Shown here in pieces: positions 16,013 to 23,330 of a stretch of DNA of 64,000 nt (position 1 is the stretch's first letter; each line of letters starts with the position of its first letter). This DNA comes from an uncultured Dehalococcoidia bacterium (GTDB taxonomy: Bacteria; Chloroflexota; Dehalococcoidia; Lucifugimonadales; Australimonadaceae). Under the pieces are notes generated by a model. That model was not told the DNA's origin. It worked only from the letters and a program-made list of their open reading frames with translations, and did not search any database. The position numbers and the translations under genes are program-made. Location of the stretch: positions 586,260 to 650,259 of the forward strand of contig OY282355.1 in NCBI GenBank assembly GCA_958295525.1, read 5' to 3'.

Positions 16013-17047
16013 ATGCCCGCGACCTACGAGATCTACACCGACGGCTCGTGCCTGCTCAATCCGGGTCCCGGCGGATGGGGCGCCCTCGTCACCGGCGAAG
16101 GCGGCGCAACCGCCAAACTCTCTGGCGGCGAACGCTCCACCACGAACAACCGCATGGAGATCACCGCCGCGATCAAAGCGCTCGAAGCCATCCCCCAGGG
16201 CGCGTCCGCCGTCCTCCACTCCGACAGCGAGTACGTCGTCAAAACGATGACGAAAGGCTGGAAGCGCAACGCGAACAAAGACCTCTGGGAGCGCTTGGAA
16301 CTCGCCGCCGCATTGAGGAACGTCGAATTCCGCTGGGTTCGCGGCCACGCCGGACACCCAGGCAACGAAGCCGCGGATCGCCTCGCCGTCAACGCGATGA
16401 AGGACGTCGAGCGCGGCAAGATTCTCTCCGGCGGCCAAAATATCGAGAACGCTCCCATTCCCGCCCCCAACCCCGCATCAAGCGCCGCGCCATCGCCGCC
16501 CAGGCGTGAATCCGATGCCCTCCAAAGCGCCGCGCCGTCCGCGAACGCGCCGCCCGATGCGTCCGGGCCCGCGCTCACCCATCTTGACGCGCAAGGCTCC
16601 GCCCGGATGGTGGACGTCGGCGGCAAGCCCCGCTCGGCGCGGACCGCGGCGGCGACCGGCGAGGTCGAGATGCAGCCTGCGACCCTCGCCCTCATCCTCG
16701 ACGGCCAAATCCCGAAAGGCGACGTCTTCACCGTCGCCCGCGTCGCGGGCATCAACGCGGCCAAGCGCGCATGGGAGACGATACCCCTCGCGCACCAGAT
16801 TCCGCTCTCATCCGTCTCGGTGGACTTCGAGGCCGACGCGCCGCGAGGCCGCGTAACGATCACGGCGGAAGCGCGGACGACCGCCCAAACGGGCGTCGAG
16901 ATGGAGGCGCTGACCGCGGTCGCCGCCGCCGCGCTCACTATCTACGATATGTGCAAGGCCGTCGACCGCGCGATGATCATCCGAAGCGTCCGCCTCGCCC
17001 GCAAAACCGGCGGAACCCGCGGCGACTACGAAGCGGCGGAGGAATAA
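16013..17047 (+). CDS. Fusion of RNase HI and cyclic pyranopterin monophosphate synthase (MoaC)
   Basis: One uninterrupted 344-residue frame. Residues 1-140 are RNase HI: YTDGSCLLNPGPGGWG with catalytic Asp10, NNRMEI with Glu49, HSDSEYVVK with Asp71, GHAGHPGNEAADRLA with Asp122. Residues 141-187 are an Ala/Pro/Ser linker. Residues 188-344 are MoaC: ARMVDVGGK, KGDVFTVARVAGINAAKRAW, LAHQIPLSSVSV, GVEMEALTA and DMCKAVDRA carrying the catalytic Asp/Lys pair. Both catalytic sets appear complete. MoaC makes cPMP from the MoaA product; RNase HI cuts RNA in RNA-DNA hybrids. No ATG with a ribosome site lies at the junction, so a single polypeptide is the simplest reading. I know of no established reason for pairing these activities. 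Confidence 0.92.
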   Translation: MPATYEIYTDGSCLLNPGPGGWGALVTGEGGATAKLSGGERSTTNNRMEITAAIKALEAIPQGASAVLHSDSEYVVKTMTKGWKRNANKDLWERLELAAALRNVEFRWVRGHAGHPGNEAADRLAVNAMKDVERGKILSGGQNIENAPIPAPNPASSAAPSPPRRESDALQSAAPSANAPPDASGPALTHLDAQGSARMVDVGGKPRSARTAAATGEVEMQPATLALILDGQIPKGDVFTVARVAGINAAKRAWETIPLAHQIPLSSVSVDFEADAPRGRVTITAEARTTAQTGVEMEALTAVAAAALTIYDMCKAVDRAMIIRSVRLARKTGGTRGDYEAAEE

Positions 17048-17175
17048 CCAGGGCGGAGAGGCGGCGCCGCGCCGCGAGAGGCGAATCCGCCATCGCATGA
17101 GAGGATGTCCAATAAACGCGCGGCGGGCGAATTCGGCAGGCGGCTCGAAGCGCCCCTCCATTCGCGCCCCGGAGC

Positions 17176-17212
17176 CGTGTCATTCCCGCGAAAGCGGGAA
17201 CCTACTGGGGCA
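17176..17212. repeat. Single REP-like palindrome
   Basis: GTCATTCCCGCGAAAGCGGG followed by AACCTACTGGGG, the 'GAAA' loop variant. It lies between the convergent moaC fusion and VOC genes. The rest of 17048-17250 shows no feature. Confidence 0.75.
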
Positions 17213-17250
17213 TAGAAGTTATGCAACGCCCCCTAGCCCGTTCGCCTGGC

Positions 17251-17679
17251 CTATGCCGCCGACAACTCCTCCAGCGGCGGCTCAGGCATCCCCCCGCTCC
17301 ACGTCGGGTCGCGCAACTCCAAGCGGTTCCCGCTCGGGTCGAAGAAGTACAACTCCCGCCCCGTGAAATGCCCCTTCGCCCGGTAGACGAGGCTGTCCAC
17401 CTGCACGCCCTTCTCCCGGAAGAGTTTGCAGGCGCGCTCCAGCGTCTCCGGCGTCACCGTGAACGAGTGATGCACCCCCGGCGGCGAGCCCCCGGCGGGC
17501 GTCTTCTGCGCGCACAGCAGAATGCTCGTGTCGCCCGTGCTGAAGCACGACATCGAATCGTTGCCCAGCCTGCCCTTCGGCTCCAGCCCCAGCAGCCCTC
17601 CGTAGAACTCCTCCGCCTCCGCGAGGTCGTTCACCGGAATGGACCAGTGCGTCAGCCCCTCAACGCTCAACTCCGCCAT
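17251..17679 (-). CDS. VOC-family (glyoxalase/dioxygenase fold) protein
   Basis: A 142-residue vicinal-oxygen-chelate protein. It has the paired beta-alpha-beta-beta-beta modules: THWSIPVNDLAEAEEFYGGL opens the first and PGVHHSFTVTPETLERACKL the second, ending in ELYFFDPSGNRLELRD, the usual VOC C-terminal motif with a metal-ligand glutamate. Candidate ligands are His in THWS, His in HHSF and Glu in RLEL. AGGAGG seven bases before the ATG at 17679 fixes the start. The cupin gene lies 47 bases upstream on the same strand; co-transcription is likely. The substrate is unknown (glyoxalase-, fosfomycin-resistance- or ring-cleavage-like). Confidence 0.8.
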   Translation of the reverse strand: MAELSVEGLTHWSIPVNDLAEAEEFYGGLLGLEPKGRLGNDSMSCFSTGDTSILLCAQKTPAGGSPPGVHHSFTVTPETLERACKLFREKGVQVDSLVYRAKGHFTGRELYFFDPSGNRLELRDPTWSGGMPEPPLEELSAA

Positions 17680-17726
17680 CGCCTTCCTCCTTGTCCGTCG
17701 CCGCCGCTCTCCGGCGAGCGCGCAGC

Positions 17727-18893
17727 CTAGTCCGGCAGCGCGACCGTGAATTGCGTCCGCCCCGGGAAGTAGCGGCGCATATCCGGCCTCGCGCCCCGCT
17801 TCAGGCACTCCTCCTCGAACAGATCGAGCACGAGCGGGTTTTCGTCCTCGTACTCCACCTGCATGCCGCCCTGCTTCTGGCTCACGTCGCCCTTGCCGGA
17901 GCCTGCGAACGGCGTGTGCAGCCCGGCCGCCGTGCCCCCGGAGCCGTAGCCCAGCGCCATATACCGCGCGCGCCGCGACCCCGTGTTGAAGTGCTGGTGA
18001 TAGCAGGCGTCGCTCGGCACCACCACCATCGCCCCCACCTGCCAGTCCGCCTTCACCATGTCCGACATATCCTCTTCATGCCACAGCAGCGAGTAGCCGG
18101 CGTCGCCGCTCAGAATCAGCAGATGCGCCCCGGGGCCGTGCCGGTGCCCTTTCTTGTACGTCCCCACCGGAAACTCCGACACGTGCCCTTTCATCGCGTT
18201 GCCCGCCATCTCGAACAGCGCGTTGATGCCGCCCGCGCCGCGCTCCTCCCACGAGTACAGCGGCATATCCGGCACGTTCGGAATGAAACTCGCGTCCCAC
18301 ACCCGTCCCCGGTACAGCGTCCCGTTCCCGCTGAAAAAGTCGTCCTCTCCCCTGAACCGCTTGGAGAACACGAAGTCGTTATTGAAGATGAAATCGTCGT
18401 CCTTGAACAGCCGCATCGTCGGGGGCGCCGTCGTCACCGAAAGATAGCGCGCAGGCTCCGACCCGCTGCCGTTGAACAGTTGATACCAAGCGTTGAGCGG
18501 AATGGCGAACAGGCTTCCCTGCTTCCACTCGAACGTCCGCTTCGGCCCGTCGCCGACCCAGACGCTCGCCGCGCCGCGCCCGCTCACGACGTAGACGATC
18601 TCCTCGTACAGGTGGCGCTCCGGCTCCGACGACCCGCCCGGCCTGATCTCCACCAACTGCGCGTCGTTGATCAGCACCGGATACGGAATGTTCAGCGCCG
18701 CGCCCTTGCCGCCTTTGCGCTCCCACGGCCCCAGTTCCACTTGCGCCAGGTCCTCGAAGGCGTACTCGTCAATGACCTTCACCCCCTCGCGGGCGAGCCA
18801 CGCGCGGTACGGGTCGTCCAGGATCAACTCCTCGAGCGTTCCCGTGGGCTCGGCGGCGCGCAGAATGTCGCGGTCGGCGTCCATCGTCGTCAT
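17727..18893 (-). CDS. Bicupin domain protein
   Basis: A 388-residue protein with two cupin-like barrels. In the first, RHLYEEIVYVVSGRGAASVW gives the cupin motif 1 and GSLFAIPLNAWYQLFNGSG motif 2. In the second, FPVGTYKKGHRHGPGAHLLI is motif 1 with several histidines for metal binding, and GAMVVVPSDACYHQHFNTG is motif 2. The architecture resembles gentisate-dioxygenase or oxalate-decarboxylase-like bicupins, but the exact reaction cannot be told. A purine-rich ribosome site (GGAGGAGGAGAGG) precedes the ATG at 18893. It probably forms a two-gene unit with the VOC gene and may act on the same aromatic or acidic substrate. Confidence 0.75.
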   Translation of the reverse strand: MTTMDADRDILRAAEPTGTLEELILDDPYRAWLAREGVKVIDEYAFEDLAQVELGPWERKGGKGAALNIPYPVLINDAQLVEIRPGGSSEPERHLYEEIVYVVSGRGAASVWVGDGPKRTFEWKQGSLFAIPLNAWYQLFNGSGSEPARYLSVTTAPPTMRLFKDDDFIFNNDFVFSKRFRGEDDFFSGNGTLYRGRVWDASFIPNVPDMPLYSWEERGAGGINALFEMAGNAMKGHVSEFPVGTYKKGHRHGPGAHLLILSGDAGYSLLWHEEDMSDMVKADWQVGAMVVVPSDACYHQHFNTGSRRARYMALGYGSGGTAAGLHTPFAGSGKGDVSQKQGGMQVEYEDENPLVLDLFEEECLKRGARPDMRRYFPGRTQFTVALPD

Positions 18894-19048
18894 AGCCTCT
18901 CCTCCTCCGTCGGCGTTCCCGCGCATAGTATCAGCAACGGAACGCAAAGGCGGGCTCCGCGCCCGCGCGTTTCCGCTATGCCCCGGACGATGCCCCGCCA
19001 ATGTTCGCCGGCCAGTGTTCGCCGGAGCCGCGCCGCCCGCGCCCGCTT

Positions 19049-19057
19049 TCTGCTACA
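19049..19057 (+). promoter_or_regulatory. Extended -10 promoter for the SufT-Mrp operon
   Basis: TG-C-TACAAT, an extended -10. The transcript would start near 19064, about 27 bases before the SufT-like start codon at 19091, which has its own AAGGGAG. Confidence 0.5.
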
Positions 19058-19090
19058 ATCGTCCGCACCCGGATCGAAGGGAGCGCAATT

Positions 19091-19405
19091 ATGCCCGCCG
19101 AGGTCACCGTCGAAGAAGTCACCCAAGCCCTGAAGGACGTCTACGATCCCGAGATCCCCGTCAACGTCGTTGACCTCGGCCTCATCTATGGCGTCGAGGT
19201 GGACGGCGACAGCAACGTCCGCGTGGATATGACCCTCACCGCCGCAGGATGCAGTATGGGCCCCTTCATCGCCCAGCAAGCCGAGTGGGCCATCGCCGAC
19301 CTCGACGGCGTGAAGGACGTCAACGTCGAAATCTCCTTCGACCCGCCCTGGTCGCCCGACCGCATCACCGAGGACGGACGCAAACTCCTCGGCCTCGACG
19401 ACTAG
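19091..19405 (+). CDS. SufT/MIP18-family iron-sulfur assembly factor (DUF59)
   Basis: A 104-residue DUF59 (PaaD/MIP18-like) protein. It carries DPEIPVNVVDLGLIYGVEV, the hallmark of the family, and the single conserved cysteine in LTAAGCSMGPFI. SufT-type proteins help mature Fe-S proteins. The adjacent downstream gene encodes an Mrp/ApbC ATPase, and DUF59 domains are often fused to Mrp N-termini, so the split pair probably acts together as a cluster carrier system. The ATG at 19091 follows AAGGGAG; upstream codons in the longer ORF are shadow. Confidence 0.88.
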   Translation: MPAEVTVEEVTQALKDVYDPEIPVNVVDLGLIYGVEVDGDSNVRVDMTLTAAGCSMGPFIAQQAEWAIADLDGVKDVNVEISFDPPWSPDRITEDGRKLLGLDD

Positions 19406-19414
19406 CGCCCGCCG

Positions 19415-20275
19415 ATGACGATGAACGAAGAGCAGCGGCAGGCGCGCCTCGCCCAAATCAAGCGTCAGTGGGAGCAGCGCCGCGCCATCGGCCGCTCCCT
19501 CGGCAAAATCAAAACCAAAATCGGCGTCTACTCCGCCAAGGGCGGCGTCGGCAAAACCACCGTCGCCGTCAACCTCGCCGCCCGCCTCGCCGCCGATGGC
19601 TACGTCGTCGGCCTCCTCGACGCCGACATAGACACCCCCAACGCGCCCGAAGTCCTCGGCGGCGGCGCCCGCCCCGACAGCGTCGACGGGCGCATCGTCC
19701 CCGCGGAAGCGTTCGGCGTGAAAGCCGTCTCTATGTCCTACTTCCAGCAGAATTCCGAAGAGGCCATCATCTGGCGCGGCCCTATGATCCACAACGCCAT
19801 CAACCAGTTCCTCCAAATGACCGACTGGGGCGACCTGGACTTCCTCGTCGTGGATATGCCCCCCGGCACCTCCGACGCCCCGCTCACCGTGATGCAAGTC
19901 CTCGCAATGGACGGCTTCGTCGTGGTCACCACGCCCCAGAGCCTCGCCGCCCTCGACGCCAAGCGCTCCATCAATATGATCCGCAAACTCAACGTCGAAG
20001 TCCTCGGCGTCGTCGAAAACTACACCGGCGAAGTGTTCGGCTCCGGCGCAGGACGCGAACTCTCGAGCGCGCTCGACCTCCCCTACCTCGGCCAAATCGC
20101 CCTCCGCTCCGATTACCGCGACGACTCGCAGCCCACCGTCCTCGCCTCTCCCGAAGTCCGCGCCGAGTACGACGCCATCTGGAGCGCGCTGCGCGGCCGC
20201 CTCGAAGCCCTCGAAGCGATGCCGGACCAGCAATCCTCCGCCGACGCCGACACCGCGGAGCAGCCCGCGCCCTGA
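19415..20275 (+). CDS. Mrp/ApbC-family P-loop ATPase (Fe-S cluster carrier)
   Basis: A 286-residue MinD/Mrp-type ATPase. YSAKGGVGKTTVAVNLAARL is the deviant Walker A, LDADIDTPNAPEVLGG follows, and DFLVVDMPPGTSDAPLTVMQ is the Mrp signature with Walker B. The C-terminal CxxC that binds the cluster in canonical Mrp/ApbC is not seen: the corresponding segment reads VVENYTGEVFGSGAGRELS, so cluster binding may differ or rely on the SufT-like partner. The N-terminal 35 residues are a basic helix. It starts nine bases after the SufT-like gene. Confidence 0.88.
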   Translation: MTMNEEQRQARLAQIKRQWEQRRAIGRSLGKIKTKIGVYSAKGGVGKTTVAVNLAARLAADGYVVGLLDADIDTPNAPEVLGGGARPDSVDGRIVPAEAFGVKAVSMSYFQQNSEEAIIWRGPMIHNAINQFLQMTDWGDLDFLVVDMPPGTSDAPLTVMQVLAMDGFVVVTTPQSLAALDAKRSINMIRKLNVEVLGVVENYTGEVFGSGAGRELSSALDLPYLGQIALRSDYRDDSQPTVLASPEVRAEYDAIWSALRGRLEALEAMPDQQSSADADTAEQPAP

Positions 20276-20324
20276 CCGGGGGCACGGAAACCTCATGGAT
20301 GCCGCGCCCCCAACGCCCGCCGCC

Positions 20325-20549
20325 CTACGCATCCTCCGCGACGGACGTTGGATAGCCGATCGCCGCAAGTTGCGTCTTGATCGCCAGCGGCGTGATGGAG
20401 GCGAGGTCGTACCGCACCGTGAGCGTGAACGCGTCCAAGTCGCCCTCCACCTCGCGCACGCCGGGGAAACTCTCCAGCACGCTGCGAATGGACGCAATGC
20501 ACCCCTCGCAGTGCAGGTCGGGCGCGCGCAGCGTTATCTGATCGTCCAT
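20325..20549 (-). CDS. Heavy-metal-associated (HMA) domain protein, CopZ-like
   Basis: A 74-residue ferredoxin-like HMA domain. The metal motif is HCEGC (Cys14 and Cys17) in the first loop, followed by ASIRSVLESFPGVREVEGDL and a C-terminal ITPLAIKTQLAAIGYPTSV, as in copper chaperones and P-type ATPase N-domains. It differs from the typical MxCxxC by having LHCEGC. No copper ATPase gene is nearby. A TATACT hexamer ten bases before the ATG suggests a leaderless or nearly leaderless mRNA. Confidence 0.82.
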   Translation of the reverse strand: MDDQITLRAPDLHCEGCIASIRSVLESFPGVREVEGDLDAFTLTVRYDLASITPLAIKTQLAAIGYPTSVAEDA

Positions 20550-20559
20550 AGCGCGGGCA

Positions 20560-20565
20560 AGTATA
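20560..20565 (-). promoter_or_regulatory. -10 element for the HMA gene
   Basis: TATACT on the minus strand, ten bases before the start codon at 20549. It implies a 5' untranslated region of at most a few bases. Confidence 0.45.
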
Positions 20566-20620
20566 GCCTGCCCGCAAGCGCTATGCTGGAGGCAACCCGG
20601 GGAGCGGCGGGAGCAGGGCG

Positions 20621-20998
20621 ATGGCCGAGCGGTATCAGCGCGAAATAGAAGAGATCCTGGCCGAAGCCGACGAGCAGCCTCCGCGCCGCCCGCCTGAGCC
20701 CGTCCGCATTCCCCGCCCGGCGCGTTCGCAAAGGCGAGGCTTCTCCTGCCGCCCCGGGTCGGGGAGCCTCGCGTTCGCGGGCGTTGTCTTCCTCGCCGCC
20801 GCGCTTGCGCTCAATCTGCTCGGCTTCTCCGGAACGACCCTCCTCTGGCCGGCCGTCGCGCTCTTCGCGGCCGCCTACGTCGCCTACTTTGCGAAGCCCC
20901 GCCGGACGGTGGAGCGCCGCTGGCGCGGGCAGGCAATGGACTCTCCGCCTCCGCCCGGCCCGCTCTCCCGCCTCTGGCGGCGCATCACCGGAGGCTAA
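20621..20998 (+). CDS. Small membrane protein of unknown function
   Basis: A 125-residue protein: an acidic N-terminal helix (YQREIEEILAEADEQPP), a Pro/Arg-rich linker, two close hydrophobic helices (about residues 50-66 and 70-85) with a short turn, then a basic, proline-rich tail. This layout recurs in small hypothetical proteins of Chloroflexota, but I assign no function. GGGAG and GGGCG precede the ATG. Its last codons contain the GGAGG that serves the downstream threonine synthase, so the two genes appear translationally coupled. Confidence 0.65.
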   Translation: MAERYQREIEEILAEADEQPPRRPPEPVRIPRPARSQRRGFSCRPGSGSLAFAGVVFLAAALALNLLGFSGTTLLWPAVALFAAAYVAYFAKPRRTVERRWRGQAMDSPPPPGPLSRLWRRITGG

Positions 20999-21001
20999 GC
21001 C

Positions 21002-22177
21002 ATTCGCAGTTACCTCTCCTGCCTCGAATGCACCGAGACCGGCGAAACCTACAACGCCGACGAGCCTCATTCCCTTTCGCCCGCCGCGCAGAAGGTTCTC
21101 TACCCCCGCTACGACTTGGACGCCGCCCGCCGCGAGGTCGATCCCGCCGCGTTCGCCCGCCGCCCGCGCGGCATGTGGCGCTACTTCGAACTGCTTCCCG
21201 TGCGCGACGAGGCGAACGTCGTAACGCTCGGCGAGGGCGGAACGCCGCTGCTGCGCGCCCCGCGCCTCGAGCGCGCCCACGACGCCCGCGCAATCCTCAT
21301 CAAAGACGAAGGCGTCAACCCCACCGGAACCTTCAAGGCGCGGGGCATGTCCGCCGCCGTCTCCCGCGCGAAGGAACTGGGCCTAACGCGCCTCACCGTC
21401 CCCACCGCGGGAAACGCCGGCGGCGCGCTCGCCCTCTACTGCGCCCGCGCCGGAATGGAGGCGCACGTCTTTATGCCCGCCGACGCCCCGGAGGCCAACA
21501 AGATGGAGGCCGCCATCGCGGGCGCGAACCTCGTCATCGTCAACGGCCTCATATCGGACGCCGGACGCCTCTCCCGCGAGCGCGCCGCCGAAATCGGCCT
21601 CTTCGACGTCTCCACCCTCCGCGAGCCCTACCGCGTCGAGGGCAAGAAGACGATGGGCTACGAAATCGCCGAAGACCTCGGCTGGCGCCTGCCCGAGGCC
21701 ATCGTCTACCCGACCGGCGGCGGCACCGGCATCGTCGGAATGTGGAAAGCGTTCGACGAAATGGAGCGGCTCGGCTGGATCGGCCCGGAGCGCCCGATGA
21801 TGATTATCGTGCAGGCCGAGGGCTGCGCCCCGCTCGTTCGCGCCTTCGAGAACGGAGCGCGCCACGCCGAGCCGTGGGAGGGCGCGAGCACAATAGCCTC
21901 CGGCATCCGCGTCCCCTCCGCCGTCGCCGACTACCTCATCCTCGACGCCGCGCGCGAAAGCAACGGCACGGCGCTGACGGTGACCGACGCCGAAATTCTC
22001 GCCGCGATGCGCGAACTCGCGGAGACCGAGGGCGTCTGGGCCGCGCCCGAGGCGGCGGCCACGCTCGCGGGCTACCGGAAACTCCGCGCCTCCGGCTTCC
22101 TCGCCCCCGAAACCGAGACGCTGCTGCTCTGCACCGGCTCCGGCCAAAAGTACATGGAAGTCGTCGCCCCGCTCTAA
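21002..22177 (+). CDS. thrC: Threonine synthase with probable ATT start
   Basis: A PLP enzyme that converts O-phosphohomoserine to threonine. The cofactor lysine is in NPTGTFKARGMSAAVSRAKE; TAGNAGGALALYCARAG is the substrate/phosphate loop, and YPTGGGTGIVGMWKA binds the PLP phosphate. Conserved N-terminal sequence (RSYLSCLECTETGETYNADE) lies upstream of the first TTG (21116), so that TTG is too far downstream. Between the previous stop (20996-20998) and the conserved segment there is no ATG, GTG or TTG; ATT at 21002, with GGAGG eight bases upstream, is the best start. About 391 residues result. A sequencing error turning ATG into ATT is the alternative. Confidence 0.87.
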   Translation: MRSYLSCLECTETGETYNADEPHSLSPAAQKVLYPRYDLDAARREVDPAAFARRPRGMWRYFELLPVRDEANVVTLGEGGTPLLRAPRLERAHDARAILIKDEGVNPTGTFKARGMSAAVSRAKELGLTRLTVPTAGNAGGALALYCARAGMEAHVFMPADAPEANKMEAAIAGANLVIVNGLISDAGRLSRERAAEIGLFDVSTLREPYRVEGKKTMGYEIAEDLGWRLPEAIVYPTGGGTGIVGMWKAFDEMERLGWIGPERPMMIIVQAEGCAPLVRAFENGARHAEPWEGASTIASGIRVPSAVADYLILDAARESNGTALTVTDAEILAAMRELAETEGVWAAPEAAATLAGYRKLRASGFLAPETETLLLCTGSGQKYMEVVAPL

Positions 22178-22198
22178 GCGGGCGATTCCCGCCCCTCT

Positions 22199-22270
22199 GT
22201 CTCGTCATTCCCGCGTAGGCGGGAATCCAGAGGCGCCCCACAAGAAGAGAAGCCGCCGTGAAACGGCGGC
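22199..22270. repeat. REP-like palindrome and stem-loop after threonine synthase
   Basis: GTCATTCCCGCGTAGGCGGG starts near 22204. A short perfect hairpin follows, GCCGCCGT-GAA-ACGGCGGC (22252-22270). Together they could terminate or stabilise the thrC transcript. 22271-22377 shows no further feature. Confidence 0.65.
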
Positions 22271-22377
22271 GAAAGCCTTGCAGCGGCGAGGCGCAACCCA
22301 ACGCGCCTGATCCCGCTCCCGGCAACGAGAGAGGAAGTCAGGCGCAGCAGGCTGGCGCTAACGGGGTTGCGCGGCGG

Positions 22378-22647
22378 CTAGAAACGGGGCTCGCGGGGGC
22401 GCGCCTCGTTCACCACGAGCGCCCTCCCGCTCACCGAGTAGCCGTTGAACATCTGGACGGCCTGGTCCTTGCCCACGTCGTCATCCATCTGAACGAAACC
22501 GAACCCCCTCGGGCGGCCGGTCTCCCTGTCCGTCGGGATGTGCACGGAGGCGACGCCTCCGGCCTGGGCGAACAAGTCGTACAGTTCGTCCTGCGTCATC
22601 CTGAACGGGATGTTTCCCACAAACAAGCGATTGACGTCCTCTGCCAC
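22378..22647 (-). CDS. RRM-type RNA-binding protein
   Basis: An 89-residue single RNA-recognition-motif protein. RNP2 is LFVGNI (residues 8-13) and RNP1 is RGFGFVQM; the C-terminal tail is short and basic (EARPREPRF). Proteins of this type in cyanobacteria and other bacteria are often cold-inducible and bind U/G-rich RNA. It stands alone, with a good promoter about 110 bases upstream and a long untranslated leader, plus a tandem 20-base repeat upstream of the promoter. These point to regulated expression. Confidence 0.92.
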   Translation of the reverse strand: MAEDVNRLFVGNIPFRMTQDELYDLFAQAGGVASVHIPTDRETGRPRGFGFVQMDDDVGKDQAVQMFNGYSVSGRALVVNEARPREPRF

Positions 22648-22761
22648 TGTCTTCGAGACCTCCGAACTTCCTACGGCGAACCGATGCTTAGATTGGCCTT
22701 CCGCCCCCGCCTGTCAAGCGCACTCGCTCCTGACAAGTCCGTAAACGGCGACCGCGCGCTT

Positions 22762-22790
22762 ACTATACTCTAATAGTCGGCTGCTGGCAA
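22762..22790 (-). promoter_or_regulatory. Sigma-70-type promoter for the RRM gene
   Basis: Minus strand TTGCCA (22790-22785), a 17-base spacer and TATAGT (22767-22762). Predicted transcription starts near 22755, giving an untranslated leader of about 108 bases. Confidence 0.65.
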
Positions 22791-22827
22791 GTGGGTCGTA
22801 TTCGTTCCAAGTGGGTCGTATTCGTTC
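22788..22827. repeat. Tandem 20-bp direct repeat upstream of the RRM promoter
   Basis: Two perfect adjacent copies of CAAGTGGGTCGTATTCGTTC (22788-22807 and 22808-22827). The first copy touches the -35 hexamer of the RRM promoter, so the pair may be a regulator binding site. Confidence 0.7.
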
Positions 22828-22899
22828 AATGCATAGGAGACGGCAGGACGACGACGACGCCTCGCCGGACGGCGCCCGCATCAGCCCGTCGCCCTCCTC

Positions 22900-23330
22900 C
22901 TTGCCCGTCATTCCCCCGCATGCGTGAACTTCGCCACTTCTTCCGTCATTCCCGCGCAGGCGGGTAGGGCATGGCGGGTAGGTTCCCGCTTGCGCGGATG
23001 CGCTTAGAGTAAGCGGCCTGCCACCCTGCGCTCGCCTAGGCGGAACCAACCTGGCGGCGCGCATCGCCGTTCTCCCTTGCCCCGTCGTTCCCGGGTAGAC
23101 GGGAACCTCGCCCCCGGACGATGCGCGTAGCGCATCGTCTCCAAATCACCCCCGCGTCACGCCCTGCCTGCGAAAGCAGGAACCTACTGCGGCGTCTCCA
23201 CGCCTACGCGGGAATCTCTCCCCCATCTCCGTCATTCCCGCGTAGGCGGGAATCCAGTCGGCGCGCAGCGCCCCGTCTCCAAAGCGCCCCGGGCGCATCG
23301 TCATTCCCGTGAAAGCGCGAACCGCCCTGG
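22900..23330. repeat. Large mixed cluster of REP-like repeats
   Basis: Gene-free DNA made almost wholly of palindromes and modules: GTCATTCCCGCGCAGGCGGG near 22946, GTCGTTCCCGGGTAGACGGG near 23084, GATGCGCGTAGCGCATCGTC near 23119, CCTGCGAAAGCAGGAACCTA near 23166, GTCATTCCCGCGTAGGCGGG near 23232, and CCCCGTCTCCAAAGCGCCCC near 23271. The last copy runs into the 3' end of the sarcosine-oxidase-like gene. 22828-22899 shows no feature. Confidence 0.8.

Noticed and set aside
21116-21118. TTG as the threonine synthase start
   Set aside because: It would remove about 38 conserved N-terminal residues; sequence upstream in the same frame is typical of the family.
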